Part shown: positions 31,496-42,838 of the stretch, piece after piece
How the letters are laid out: every line of letters starts with the position of its first letter
How positions within the stretch are numbered: the first letter of the stretch is position 1
Origin: Whalleya microplaca
Lineage: Eukaryota; Ascomycota; Sordariomycetes; Xylariales; Xylariaceae
Direction of reading: 5' to 3'
Assembly: GCA_022497155.1 (NCBI GenBank)
Contig: MU385714.1
Span: forward strand, 1,054,001 to 1,118,000
DNA: 64,000 nucleotides
Position numbers and translations under genes: made by a program
Notes under the pieces: model-generated
Databases searched by the model: none
What the model was told of the DNA's origin: nothing
What the model saw: only the letters and a program-made list of their open reading frames with translations

Positions 31496-34400
31496 ATGCT
31501 CGCCTGTATTTCTTCGTGTCAAGGCCTGACAAGCCAGTTTCTTATACAATCACTTCGTTATTTTCGGTGGAGTCACCACATTTAGTCCCATATCTTGACA
31601 TAATTCTTGCAATGAAGTCAGAATCGCAGCTGTATCACGAGTCTAGTCTCCCAAAGTTTCTTCACGTGACCCGTCATCTAGTTAGCCCCTTTTCCTTGAT
31701 CAAGTGACCAAACCTAATCAAGACTTCACTTGTCCGTCTTAGCTCCTCGGGGTCAGAGATATATATGCCTCATCATTCAGAGCCACACATCTGGAAGTTT
31801 CCTGTATGACTGAACATCAGTACATCTCTTGTGAATCTACTGGGATAGCTACCAGTACATAACGGCGCTGCAGTTCGACTCCTATGATATCTTTCTTGGA
31901 GTTTAGCGTGCAGGATTCTTAGTTCATAATATTATACCGCTGCTTTTTCCACCAATTCGATTACATCTCTACTCAGCATGGCATTTCCTGGCAGGGCTTG
32001 CAAAGGCAGAGTGGCAAGCATTGGCTTTAAGATCCCTTGTGCTTATCCTTAGGAGCAAACATCTTAGACCTTCATTCCAATAGCCTTGTGCGGCTCCTTT
32101 CTTTGGGCATTTTGCTCAGTTTCCTACTGAATTGATACCAGGTGCCAGTATGACCATCTGATGTTACACAATACCTAGTGGGATCCAGTGTAACCTATAA
32201 ACGTCAATCAGACTGACGTGCTTCCCTTCCTCATCACGTTTCAGTCTTTGGACTTGGTGTGCCTTTGGACTGCGTATATTTCTCTTCACGCTTTATATCT
32301 TCTTTATTGGGAAAGAGGACAGTCGATGCAACCCCATGGACAGGGTTGAATCTCGATGGACGTTAAACATGCCAGTGCCATACATCTGTAATCAGCGCTT
32401 GAAGATTGGTCATTGCACATTCCGACACAACTCAATCTATTCACAGCGTACCTCATGTGGGAATATCAGGTAGTCCTGTCTAACCTCTACAAACTTTTAT
32501 TGACTTTCTCGCTAAGATTGCTAGGACAGAGGCCTTCTTCGGACCCTTCACATCATGAACCAGCTCATGCAGAGCACCCCCCGAAACATCTAGTTCGAAA
32601 GCGGGATGGAGATAATTACCATCTGATATGAGAACAGACTATCGTCTTCGCTACTAGCAGCCCTGTGCTGTACATGAGCAGCCACCTCGCCAAAACCATG
32701 TTGCCGTCCTCATTGCTGGGTTAGCTGTCTTGCAGCTACATCTGCCTTTGGCCATCCTGCTGGTAGCAGCTGCCATATGTGTCTTTGGGCATCAGTCGGC
32801 GTCCAAGTGGCCGAAGCAACAATGAAAGAGACACACAATCAGTGTTCCCGGATACGCATTTGAATCCCACGGGAAGAGCAACGATGCAGAAGTACCAACA
32901 AGCAGGTGAGTAATTAGCTTTGCAAGGTCTATCGTTCATATTAATGTTACAAGTTGCTTTATCGGTCGACTGTGTTATTAGGCTATGCTTTTCCCCGATC
33001 TCCTACCTCTCATGCCGATTAGTCTTAATACTATCTTGTTCACGTACAATGATGCGTCCCCTTTTATATAGCTCTAGGCCATGATTCAGCCTTGACGATA
33101 CCTCTTATAGATTATTCATTTCATTCCATTCAAGTCTAACACCTCTGAACGTGGTCTTTCGGTCTTGATTGTACATCGCCCATAGCCCATCATACTATAG
33201 CTCTTGGTCTTTCTATGTTATGTTCTATCACAGAAGTTTGAATGCCTGCTTCCCAATAACATGCAGCGAGGCTGTAAACTCTTAGCCCGCGTGATTTAGC
33301 TGTTTAGGGCGAGCTTAACCATGATTCTTTCGAGTGTCGGCGTGACAGATCTCTATCCAGGCAGTAATCCATCTGCTCACAGTAGCAACCAGATATATCA
33401 AGGCTTGGTCTCGCATCTAGGGAGACTGTAGGTATGTCCCCTGGACAGATACCACTTCCTGGTTTATCTGTTTTGGCTCCTTGAGTGCTACGAGCCCGGA
33501 AACCCCTTCACATGGGGTTTGGTCTATGACACATGATATTGTGCTGGCAAGGATACTTGACTAGGCTGTCTCGGCGTTCGAACATCAGTTATGGAACATG
33601 TGTTTAGATCATCACGCAGGATTCAGGAACGTCATGTCACTAATAATACGTGTGTAGATACATACTCAACGGATGCTATATTGCTTCCAGTTCGGAGCTA
33701 GAGGCTATTCAGGGGTTGTCCGGAGCTTTTCGGGGCTCCGGTTTTTTCGTTGGCGGTTGTCCATAGCGGAAAGTGTCCTCATCGCCCCGGTCACACGGAG
33801 ATTGTTGATCGTTGACCTTGCTGGCGGTCCCTACCCCCAAGCTTTCTGTTGTCTTTCCTAATATTACTCAAGGCCTAGTCTGCGTCCTCCTTCCTCGGTT
33901 CAGTTAGGCCTGCTGAAATCTGCAGGCGCCCCAGTCCTCTGCTCCAGGCCCACAAGGTATTACTGATTCTTTCTCAAGTTGCGTGTCCATTTGTTTATCT
34001 TCTACCTCCCTCCCTCTCGAATTCTTTTCCTTTCCTTTGCAACCTCAACAACACCTAACTCTCTTCTTCTGCAGACTTGATCCAACCAACCGCTTCTCTG
34101 CCACACTGAGAAGTCTGCTTGTTCTTTGATTCCATCACATCACCATCTGCCTCTTGGTAAGCATAACCTCGTCAGTAAGTGATCATCTTCTCCTCTTGTC
34201 TCCAACAGGTGGCAACACAAGCAAGCTGGAGAAACACACATCCAGCATCCCCTCCTTCATCCGCACTCCTCACTCACCTTGAACACGTCAAACCCACTCA
34301 CCCGTCTTCACCCTGCCTGTTTTCTACTCTAACCATGATGCTGACACTGGTAGAAAAGCACTAGACGTTCACAATCGAAGCTACTACGCTTGCTTGAAGA

Positions 34401-34547
34401 CATCACAGCAGTCCGGGATCTGTATCCCGCCCGGTGAGTGACACATTTTGTTATTACTATTCTCAGTATGCTCAAGCAAGGCGAGCTTATCCGAAGTCCT
34501 ACACCTTGGCATGTCCAAATTCCTGGCACAGGAGATATGAGCATCTT

Positions 34548-34753
34548 GCAGCGATTCTACCCGAGATCCCTCTCCTGAAGCCATGGTGAAATGGCTGTGT
34601 ACAAGACGCAGCGAAGCTACCCGAGAACTGCCCTGAAATCCCGCCTACAGTTGAAGTCAGCCCAAATTCGCACGTGATTCATCGCATTCTCACTTGCCTT
34701 CCCCCTGCGCCCAAGTCGGAGCGGGTCTACCCGATAGTACACCCTGAAGTGCC
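34548..34753 (+). repeat. Three copies of a ~34-nt leader element
   Basis: Copies at 34548-34582, 34608-34641 and 34718-34753. Each has GCG, three variable bases, CTACCCGA, then 7-9 bases and CCTGAA. The CTACCCGA boxes start at 34557, 34617 and 34727. Weaker versions occur at ~34375 and ~34481. They lie 1.4-1.6 kb upstream of the next start codon, in its sense orientation. Confidence 0.7.
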
Positions 34754-36131
34754 CAGTGCTGCTTCTAGCTACATGCGTTATCCCTCTGCCATATGTGACT
34801 TTGGGCATGCTGGGAACTGTTGCTTTACAGTGTCGGAGCACGCTCACCTGGGACATCCTCCTGATTCTACACTATCCAACATACCTGATGACATGACCCT
34901 ACACATCTATACATATACTCTGTGTCACTCTTCCCATTCATGTATCATGGCTCCCCTATCCCTTTTGTACATGTTTATCACTTACACCTAACATCCGTCT
35001 TGGATAGTGTTAAAAACTGACATTGAAATATGTAGGACCAGCTATGTCTTCCCCAGCTGTACAAGCACTTGCCGACTCAGTCGGTATGCCAGTGATCAAG
35101 GAAGATGAGGTCATAGAGTACGTCTCAACTATCATTATTTACATTGGAACCCTGTTCATTGTTTGCTTTCTTGGTTGTCATATGTATACCCTACGTGCTA
35201 TAACAAGTGTTATGACAATTTGTGACATGACCTTGGATGGGACTGGCTTCCCCTTTAGTCCAAGTGAACCTTTGGAGATTCTCTGGAAGCTGGTATTAGG
35301 CCTTGGCATGGTCTGCTCCTCCCTTTTGGTTTTACTGGTGGCTTGCAACATCACTCCCAAACTCGATGGCCAATCAATCTACTTGATATTCACTTCAAGT
35401 TTTGGGTTTATGGGGTGATCTCCTCGGGCAATCAGAAATACCCCTCGACACGTGCAACTCTAGCTACAGCAACAGCATATCTCTGGGTCCCGCTTCGACA
35501 ATAGCAGGAATTTATGTGCACATTGGCAGTCCCTGCTTCTTTATCCATTTATGGCACTGCCAGGGTTTACCACTCTTTCCAGGTAATGTGCTGCCTTCCA
35601 GAACCTATCATTGCTGATGGCAAACAATAATCTGACGGCTTGACTCAGGGCCACCATTGCATTCACCAGACCATCCCCATTGACCACTAACATCAACATC
35701 ATTGGTTTTTAACCAAGCCCTGAAAATTTTCCTGCTCCTGCCCATTGTTTGGAAGCACCTTGGCCATTCACTCATATCCTACTTTGGACCTTGCCAAGGC
35801 CCCCAGCTTCTTTTCTTACAGAACCTCCCCAACTTTCCCTCTCCCCTCTACCTTTCCCATCAATAGCCACCCTCTTTGACATTGTCAACCGGTCGTCTCA
35901 CTCTCTACCCTTCCTATTGACGGTCACCCACCTCAGTGTCGCCGATTCCCCTTACCTCGTGCCCTTCCCATCAATCTCATATTTGATACCGCCGACGCAT
36001 CGCCTTCCTTCAGTGCTGGTTTTTCGGCTTCGATATATTATATCGTGGGATTGGCGCCTTGACCCTGATTTCTTTTTTATATTGCATTTAATTCTGCACA
36101 TCTGACCTTCACATTTGTGCTCATCCTCAAG

Positions 36132-38805
36132 ATGCCACGGTCTAACAGCTCCTCCAGCAGTAGCGATTCCTCCGGTGGAGGCGCACCTTTACACTCCACC
36201 ACCCCCGAATCTGGCTCACCTCATCGTGGTCAGGATGCGAATAGAAGCACCGATCCCACAACCGACGATGAAAACCAGCTTCTTAATGCATCTAACGCAT
36301 TCGCAGAGCAAATCGACCCTTCTGACCCAACTGTGACTCAACCGACATACCCTCAGTCGGTCCCACCTAGCACTTACCGTTACTGGGGTTCAGGGGTGCC
36401 TATGCCACGGGAAACTATTCAGCCACAGAACAATAGCACCCAGGCTGTGACTCGATACCGACAGTCATTCTCTAGCAATGACTCGTCCCGCAGTTCAGGA
36501 TACCCGTCAGGGCTTCCTGCAATCTCTAACAATGCTGATGTAAGTTTGCCTTAACTTGAAAGTCACATCTAGGCCACATACTTTGAGGCGTGCTGACAAA
36601 AACTACAGTCGCTTCAGCTCTCCAGTGTTGTACATTCACGCCTCATGATGGCAGGACAATTCCTCCACAACATTGCAGGCGTCACAGATAGAAACGCGCA
36701 GATTCACCAGCAGATGATGCAGGAAATCAGTCAGCTGGTGAATTCCATGACAATGAACTTGCGCCAGCAAATAGACAATGCCGCTCGAGAGCTGACAGAA
36801 GAGCGCGAAAAAGCCAAGCGTGTGCTCTACGATGAGAGACTGACAAGGGACCAACGAGACAAAGCTGAAGCAGACCTCAAGCTTGCTGTCGAGAAGGAAG
36901 CGCATGCCAGAGACGAACTTCGCATTTATAAAGAGCGAAATGAATCCCTCAAGGCTGAACTTGCTACTGTGGTGGAGGATTCCAAGCGCTTTCAGCTACA
37001 TCATGGAAAGACCACCAAGGAGTGGGACGCCCAAGATGAGCGAAACTGGAAGCAGATCCACGTAAGTCATGAGAATTATGAAGCATGCCAATAATTGTAC
37101 ATGTGGTTAATCTATATCCCAGGCTCTTGAGGCTGAAATCAAGCGATTGCGATTTCGAAATGCCCAACTTGCAAGGATGACTGGCGAACAATCAGAGGTT
37201 GCTTTCATCGAATCGGGAGAGTTTCCATCACCATCGGTTCCTGATTCTTTTATAAACAACAGCATACGTGAAGCGTCTCGGGACAAATCTAGCGGAGGAC
37301 TAGTTAAACCTCTTCCACCCCCGGATGGTAGCGCCAGACCTCCCCTGCCCCCGGATGTCGCTGCCGATCTTATGGCGAGGCTGAAAGCATCCATCAATAT
37401 CAAAGACGAGGATATTCAGAAACGGCCTTCAGTCTTTCGCCCCAACCCCAAGGCAGCGGCTTGGAGCCCGGCTGTGTCGAAAGTTGGCGAAGTAACGCAG
37501 CCTACAACTACGACATCTGCTGCCACGCTTGATACTCTCAAGGCAGTTGCTCCTCCGACCAACGAGTCTCCTCAAAAAGCGCCTCCTGGTGATAGAAATA
37601 GAGGAAGACAGAGCTTCTCAAGTGGAATTCTTCGGGCTAGAGAGAGCTCTACGCCTGCTAAAAAAGGGCTACCGCATTGGTCGTCGCATGGTCATCGCAC
37701 CAGCTTTCAGACGCCCATGCCTTCAGCTGGCGCTCATATGAGGCCTTTTACTCCTGGCTTCCTAACCTACCGTCCTGGGACTGCAGGCCCATCTGGTCAG
37801 CCTTTCAACCAACCTCAGACTCCGAAGACACCAAAGACCCCCAAGACCCCCGGGGACAACGCTGGAGAATCGAAGGCTGCAACGAAGTACACAACCATTG
37901 CGCGGGACAAGGAATACTGGGAGGTAGATGATATCCAGCAAGGCTTTGACTACCTATACGGCCTCATCAAGGGATATGTCGTCAGTTGCCATGGAAGGAA
38001 CGAGCCCCCAACCGTTCCCAACGAGAAGTTGGAGTACGATGAACCCGCCACGTGGTTCTACATGACCAAATTGGTCTATCTGAACGCCAAGCAGGCCTCG
38101 AATCACCTGCGATATCTCATCAACACCCCGGCCTTCCGGCCATACATTATCATGAGAATCGCATTAGATTATCTTTTCAAGAAGATGGTTTCCCCGGATG
38201 TCTACTTGGGATTCTCTGCTGAATTGGATGGCCATCTAGGTGCATTGCAGGAAAAGATTAGCGCCTTCGGCAGTAAGTCCAGTCTAGGATCTTATCTTTC
38301 GAACAGGGTTACTAACAATGTTATAGAAGGTAACTTTCGTGGAGATGTCAGAGAAAGGCAGCGCGTTATTGATGAGCATGCGCGACTCATCTACCACGCA
38401 TTGAAGTACCCTGGTATGTCTGAATTCCGAGCAACCACTATCGACTACCACGCCAAGATGCTGTCCGAAATCCTCCGGCCGTTGCGATCTCGCTCAGTCA
38501 CAGACGAAGAGGTCCTCAAGTCTCTCCGCATCATGGTGTCTGTTACATGGGATATCAGCTCCAAGATTTGGATTACTGGCATGACAGTCCATTACACGTT
38601 CCCCGAGTGTGGTTACAAGTTCGCCTCTGATACGATGGACGCGATCAACGGCTCTCGGTTTGAACAAGAGGGGAACCTGCTGCACCAAGATCAGCTTCGC
38701 ATCTCCTTCGTGATGTCACCAGTACTGACCCTCCGTGACGAACGCGCGGACGGAAGAGTCCGAGCTCATAACCTCCGAAAAGCCGAGGTTCTACTTATGA
38801 AATAG
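36132..38805 (+). CDS. Coiled-coil protein of unknown function with C-terminal helical domain
   Basis: Not recognised as a named family. Four exons (36132-36539, 36609-37061, 37123-38272, 38327-38805) give 829 aa. Residues 1-~136 are Ser/Pro-rich and disordered. Residues ~165-320 are strongly charged with heptad-like spacing, a probable coiled coil. Residues ~320-560 are disordered and Pro-rich with a TPKTPKTPKTP run. Residues ~560-829 form a compact helical region (YWEVDDIQQGFDYLYGLIKG onward). The last intron (38273-38326) has GTAAGT, GTTACTAAC and TTATAG, but is 54 bp with no stop, so retention would add 18 residues. No membrane segment or catalytic motif is seen. The long upstream region suggests complex regulation, as in developmental genes; that is inference. 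Confidence 0.85.
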
Positions 38806-40340
38806 GTTGAACCTATTTCAATCCTATACTACCGTTCGACCTGTTAGAGTATAACGCACAACACAATTTCCTTTTCGACGCAGGGAAGTAACGTCGGCCT
38901 AAGATCATTGCCATGAAGTCTTTATTCGGCAATCTAGGCCATAGGTCATTTCATCTTGTCACTGTTCGTCTTTTCGTCTTTGCAGCTCTGGTCATTTTGC
39001 GATACGACGGCTTCCAGGGATAGAGGCTAAGACTACCCACAAGAAACTACGAGACCATGAGACATGCGATAACACATGCACACGACGTTTTTCATTTGCG
39101 CTGTTTTCTACTAGATCCCTGATTCTTTTGCAAAGGGACCACATGATCGCAACCATACCCGTTGCGACTCGGCAGACGTTGGCCGTTTCGGCTTGCCATT
39201 TCTTTCCTATGTTCATGCTTTTGCAAACCAAAACATAAAACCCATCACAAAAAACTTGAAAATCATAAAAACCCGGCATAAAATAAGAAAAACCCTTCTC
39301 TGCTTGACCGGGCGAGCTATATATTGCGCGTTGATACTAGGCGGAATCAGGCTTCGGAGAGATAAATCCGGTCAAGGGTAGTCGCACATACATGCGTACA
39401 CTCTTACAGACAGATTCGATATCTCGATCCTGGCTTGAGGTGTTGAGAACATACTGGTTCTATACTAATTCCTTTCTTACTTTTCTCTTCGTACCGGCTG
39501 GTATGCTCCTTGTCTGTTCGTCTTGCCCCCGCACACATTTCCACCTCGTCATCCTGTCTCCTCGCTGAGAGCTGGGACTTCAATTTCCCTGTCCTCGTAT
39601 TCCACATTACTATGTGTGGAAGCTTCAATGACCAATTGGACATCGGGAGGCTTTCGACATACACGCTTGCGACCGTCGGCTTTCTTTTATCTTGATTCCT
39701 TTGCTGGGCGGATCGCAAAAAAATTTCGGTGGAGGGAGGGTTTTTTTCATTCATACATTTTCAGTTCATCACGTCCCGATAAAATTCGGCTAATATTCAC
39801 ACGACGTGCGATGCGTTTTGCAGGAAAGTACGGCCGGGGGTTGTATGGTCTGTCTGTCTACTCGCCCATATCGCGTAGCCATTCACTTGGTCTATGCCAC
39901 GGCAATGACACGACATTAGAGACCAACACCCCCCAATGGAGGAGGATTGACGAGCTTCTATGCGAAAGGGGATTTGGATCTCGGCTTGGATGTGTCGACT
40001 TTTTCGATCGATCAATCTTTGGCAGTGACTGACCATTTTGTGGCGGGCAACAAACCAGGAGAGAAAGAGAGATGGGGAGACCTCCCTCCGAACGGGCTTA
40101 GATTCTAGCTTAGTAGATAGTCGCCTCAGTCGCCTACATAGTGCCTGAAATCGACCATGATATTATAATGTCGGCGTTTTGCCTCTGTCCTTGTGAGATC
40201 CTCCGTGATGCTAACTACCCAGGTCTATGTCACGAAGCATTGGTGGACTGATGATTGAAGACACCGATATAGATGTGATTAAGGCAATGTGTGTATAGTT
40301 GTCAGACTAAAAGTAGCTGACGAACCCTCCAGCTCCTTAT
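38806..40340. other. Convergent gene-free region
   Basis: 1.5 kb between converging genes. A plus-strand frame is open over 169 codons (39523-40032) but lacks an early ATG, and its composition does not look coding. Probably long 3'UTRs. Confidence 0.4.
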
Positions 40341-40711
40341 TCAATGCTTGGGAAATTTCATCTGGTCCCTTCCCGGATGTTCATCATAGAGGGGCACCTG
40401 CGCTGTATACGGAAGCGACGGATCGTACTTCTTTGACTTTGAAGTCAAATCCTTCATGCCTGCCTATGCATCAACAGCTGGGTTTCCCTATACTGGAATA
40501 AGGCTGAGGTGACCGAGGGTCTTTACTTACCTGACTTGGCCTTGTTCACAGCATCTTTCAAGTGATCAGTGAGCGAGGACGATGGTTGGCCGCCCGCATT
40601 GCTCGATGAAGCGACAGACCCGCTTTCAACCTGCCCCTTAGAAGATGGGTTGCCCGTGGTAGACGGCGGCGCCTGACCAGCAACGGGTGGGTTCTTGGTA
40701 AGCTTTGGCAT
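40341..40711 (-). CDS. Small 99-residue protein of unknown function
   Basis: Exons 40711-40531 and 40459-40341, joined across a 71-bp intron (donor GTAAGT, acceptor GCAG), give 99 aa. The first ~45 residues are Pro/Ser/Gly-rich. They are followed by an amphipathic Lys-rich helix (LTDHLKDAVNKAKSGMKDL) that the splice completes, and a C-terminal segment YDPSLPYTAQVPLYDEHPG. No signal peptide or membrane helix. The frame continuing sensibly over the junction, with a clean stop, supports a real gene. It converges on the coiled-coil gene. Function unknown. Confidence 0.65.
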
Positions 40712-41449
40712 ACTGGGCGAGTACTTGCAGTCGTGCTAATGAGGAACGGAATAGTAAACGATGACAGAGGAGGACGAGAGAAGACGGGACTCTCTATGGC
40801 CTCGGGCAGTTCTTATACCTCACCAAGCTACCATATGAGTCTAAGTATCGGGCGCACATGAATATTCGAAGAATAAAGTAATCGGAGCTTGGCGCGACAG
40901 GAGGTCTCGTGGTGTTGTCATTGCCATACTTCGGGAACGAGCCTGGCTTATTGTCTTTGCTGTCTGAACATGTTTGCAATTATCGTATATATATTAGCTT
41001 GCGTTGGCACGGAATATCGAGTGACTCAATACTCTATTCTTTGTCCTTCCACTATGGGCAACCAGCTTGGGTGATGACTACACAATTCCCGAAAATATTC
41101 ACGTTGACCTGAGATGGGATCGACGTGTAGTCCAGTACAGGTATCTAGGGCCGAATTAATATAATCACTTTTTAAGAGGATGAACAAGCATAAATATAGT
41201 AACACAAATAGAATTAACTAGGTAAGTAAAACTCTTCTATCTAATATCTATCCCTTTTTTTGTAACCTAGGACTTTGTCTCTATGAATTAGATATTTTGT
41301 GGAAGAATACCGCAAGGATAGCAAGGAAATCTAACCATGCAAACGGGATGCATATTACTAGAGAGTTACCAACGACACTCTATTCACGCACCCATCTTTC
41401 ACCAGTAATGTTACAACGCCGACAGGAAAGGGAAATTAAAAGAGAATCT
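40712..41449. other. Promoter of the 99-aa gene / vWA gene 3' region
   Basis: 738 bp between two minus-strand genes. The part from ~41150 to ~41290 is very AT-rich. No gene seen. Confidence 0.4.
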
Positions 41450-42838
41450 CTAGTATGGCGCATCATTAACACTAATGGCAGGCGGGCGGCCAACAGGCTG
41501 GCGGTCCAACTTTCGCTTCACGCCTCCCAGAACGACCTTCAGGATCCCCTCGGCAGTCAACGTAGGGCCGCTCCAACCGGAACGACTGTCGAAGGTGCAG
41601 GTGTCGACCATATCTCGGATCTGATATCTCTTGCTGAGCTCGTTGTCTAGATCGTTGAGCGCTCTCTTGGCTCTCGGGTCGGTGCCGACCTGGAAGAACT
41701 GGATGCCGACCTGATGGGCGGGAGCGCGCATCTCGTCGAGTCTCCTGGCGGTTTCGACGATGATGCCCTCGGGCTCGTCGGTGGGCGCGCCGTCCGTGAT
41801 GACGATGATGTTGATTGGGCGTACGCATTCTACGTTTCTTGTTTCACGAAGCTTGTCCTCGTAGTTGTTTAGATACGGGCGTAGGATCGCCCCTAGCCGC
41901 TTTGCCGTCATGGTATCTTTCGTGGGTTGGACTTCCCTGAAAATTTTCTCAACCCTCTCCTTTTCCTTGACGCAGAGATAGCCAGTGCCGGCGACACCTC
42001 GGGAAATGTCGCCTTGGTCCTTTGTTTGGTGGTTGATGAAGTACAGGTCTATTCCATCCGTGTCGTGTTTAATACATTCGGGAAGGATGGCGCTGACGGC
42101 GAGCTTCGTCTCCTGCCAGCAATTGTTCAACGCCATGGAACCCGAATCGTCGATCAGGAGGATGGTGTCGAATTCGCGAAGGAATGAAAAATCATTATCA
42201 ACTACGGCACTTGATGATGACACTGATGGGGCAGCGCTTCGATGAAACGGCGTACGGTGGGAACTACCTGATGCTCCGCTCGGGCCGGACACCACACTGT
42301 CCAGGTACGTAGGGGGAGGGGTTGGGGGTCTCTGTGAGTCCAACCCGGGCGATAGATTCGAGCCCAAGAAGGGATTCCGGCTTTGGCGCTTTTCCGCGCT
42401 GTCCTCACTCTTTATGCTGAGGTTACTAAGCGATCTTCGTAGGGAGGAGAACGCAGAGGATGAACTTTGGGGGGGAGGTGCTGCAGATGATGCGCCTGTA
42501 TCACTAGGTTGCAATGATGCCGAGCTGCGGCGGCGGAAGAACGATATCACTGAATTGGCAGGCGAGCGGCTTCGCGGGAGCTCGGGACTCAGACTCTGTT
42601 GGCCAGTCTGAAGAGTCTGGCCAGTATAAGCGGATACTTTATCAGATTTGCCCATGTTGCTGAAAACATCGATGCTATGCTGGTTGTGTTGATGTCTACT
42701 ATTGCGTAGGCGGTGGTATGTAGTGTTGTTCAAGGACTGCCCAGAGTACGGATAAAGCGAAGAAGGTGGTGCCCCGTAGCCACCACCATAGGTAGCCAAG
42801 GGTAAGGAACCACCGTTTATACATGTTGTTGTAGACAT
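41450..42838 (-). CDS. von Willebrand factor A-domain protein
   Basis: Single exon, 462 aa, starting at the first in-frame ATG (42838). Residues 1-~215 are disordered and Ser/Pro/Gln-rich. Residues ~221-440 form a vWA domain with the metal-ion-dependent adhesion site intact: D230-x-S232-x-S234 (LLIDDSGSM), a downstream Thr in the PTKDTMTAKRLG region, and the VITDGAPTDEP strand-loop. Such domains mediate Mg2+-dependent protein binding. There is no signal peptide or membrane helix, so it is probably intracellular. Similar stand-alone vWA proteins are common in filamentous fungi, mostly of unknown function. The C-terminal ~20 residues are basic. Confidence 0.88.
   Translation of the reverse strand: MSTTTCINGGSLPLATYGGGYGAPPSSLYPYSGQSLNNTTYHRLRNSRHQHNQHSIDVFSNMGKSDKVSAYTGQTLQTGQQSLSPELPRSRSPANSVISFFRRRSSASLQPSDTGASSAAPPPQSSSSAFSSLRRSLSNLSIKSEDSAEKRQSRNPFLGSNLSPGLDSQRPPTPPPTYLDSVVSGPSGASGSSHRTPFHRSAAPSVSSSSAVVDNDFSFLREFDTILLIDDSGSMALNNCWQETKLAVSAILPECIKHDTDGIDLYFINHQTKDQGDISRGVAGTGYLCVKEKERVEKIFREVQPTKDTMTAKRLGAILRPYLNNYEDKLRETRNVECVRPINIIVITDGAPTDEPEGIIVETARRLDEMRAPAHQVGIQFFQVGTDPRAKRALNDLDNELSKRYQIRDMVDTCTFDSRSGWSGPTLTAEGILKVVLGGVKRKLDRQPVGRPPAISVNDAPY

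Larger units (their letters stand above)
30273..36131. other. 5.9-kb gene-free region with probable long leader
   Basis: The largest gap in the window. No frame above ~130 codons and no recognisable protein on either strand. Contents: a 39-T tract (31455-31493); a 22-bp sequence repeated with one mismatch at 32771-32792 and 34787-34808; a repeated element GCGNNNCTACCCGA...CCTGAA (34548-34753); pyrimidine-rich, splice-site-like sequence from ~33990 to 34210; and a 124-codon frame from ATG 35044 with two hydrophobic segments. The last ~2 kb looks like promoter and 5'UTR of the gene at 36132, with several small upstream frames. Confidence 0.5.

Noticed and set aside
31300..31500. Retrotransposon 3' end at the poly(T)
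   Set aside because: No reverse transcriptase, LTR or target-site duplication could be recognised in the flanks.
34179..34580. Spliced small protein (intron GTGAGT to CAG around 34434-34467)
   Set aside because: An in-frame junction exists, but upstream the frame meets a stop, no ATG fits, and the surrounding sequence looks like a leader; chance splice signals are likely.
39523..40032. 169-codon open frame on the plus strand
   Set aside because: No early ATG, low-complexity Ser/Arg/Phe composition, an overlapping frame on the opposite strand, and no family resemblance; it sits in a likely 3'UTR region.
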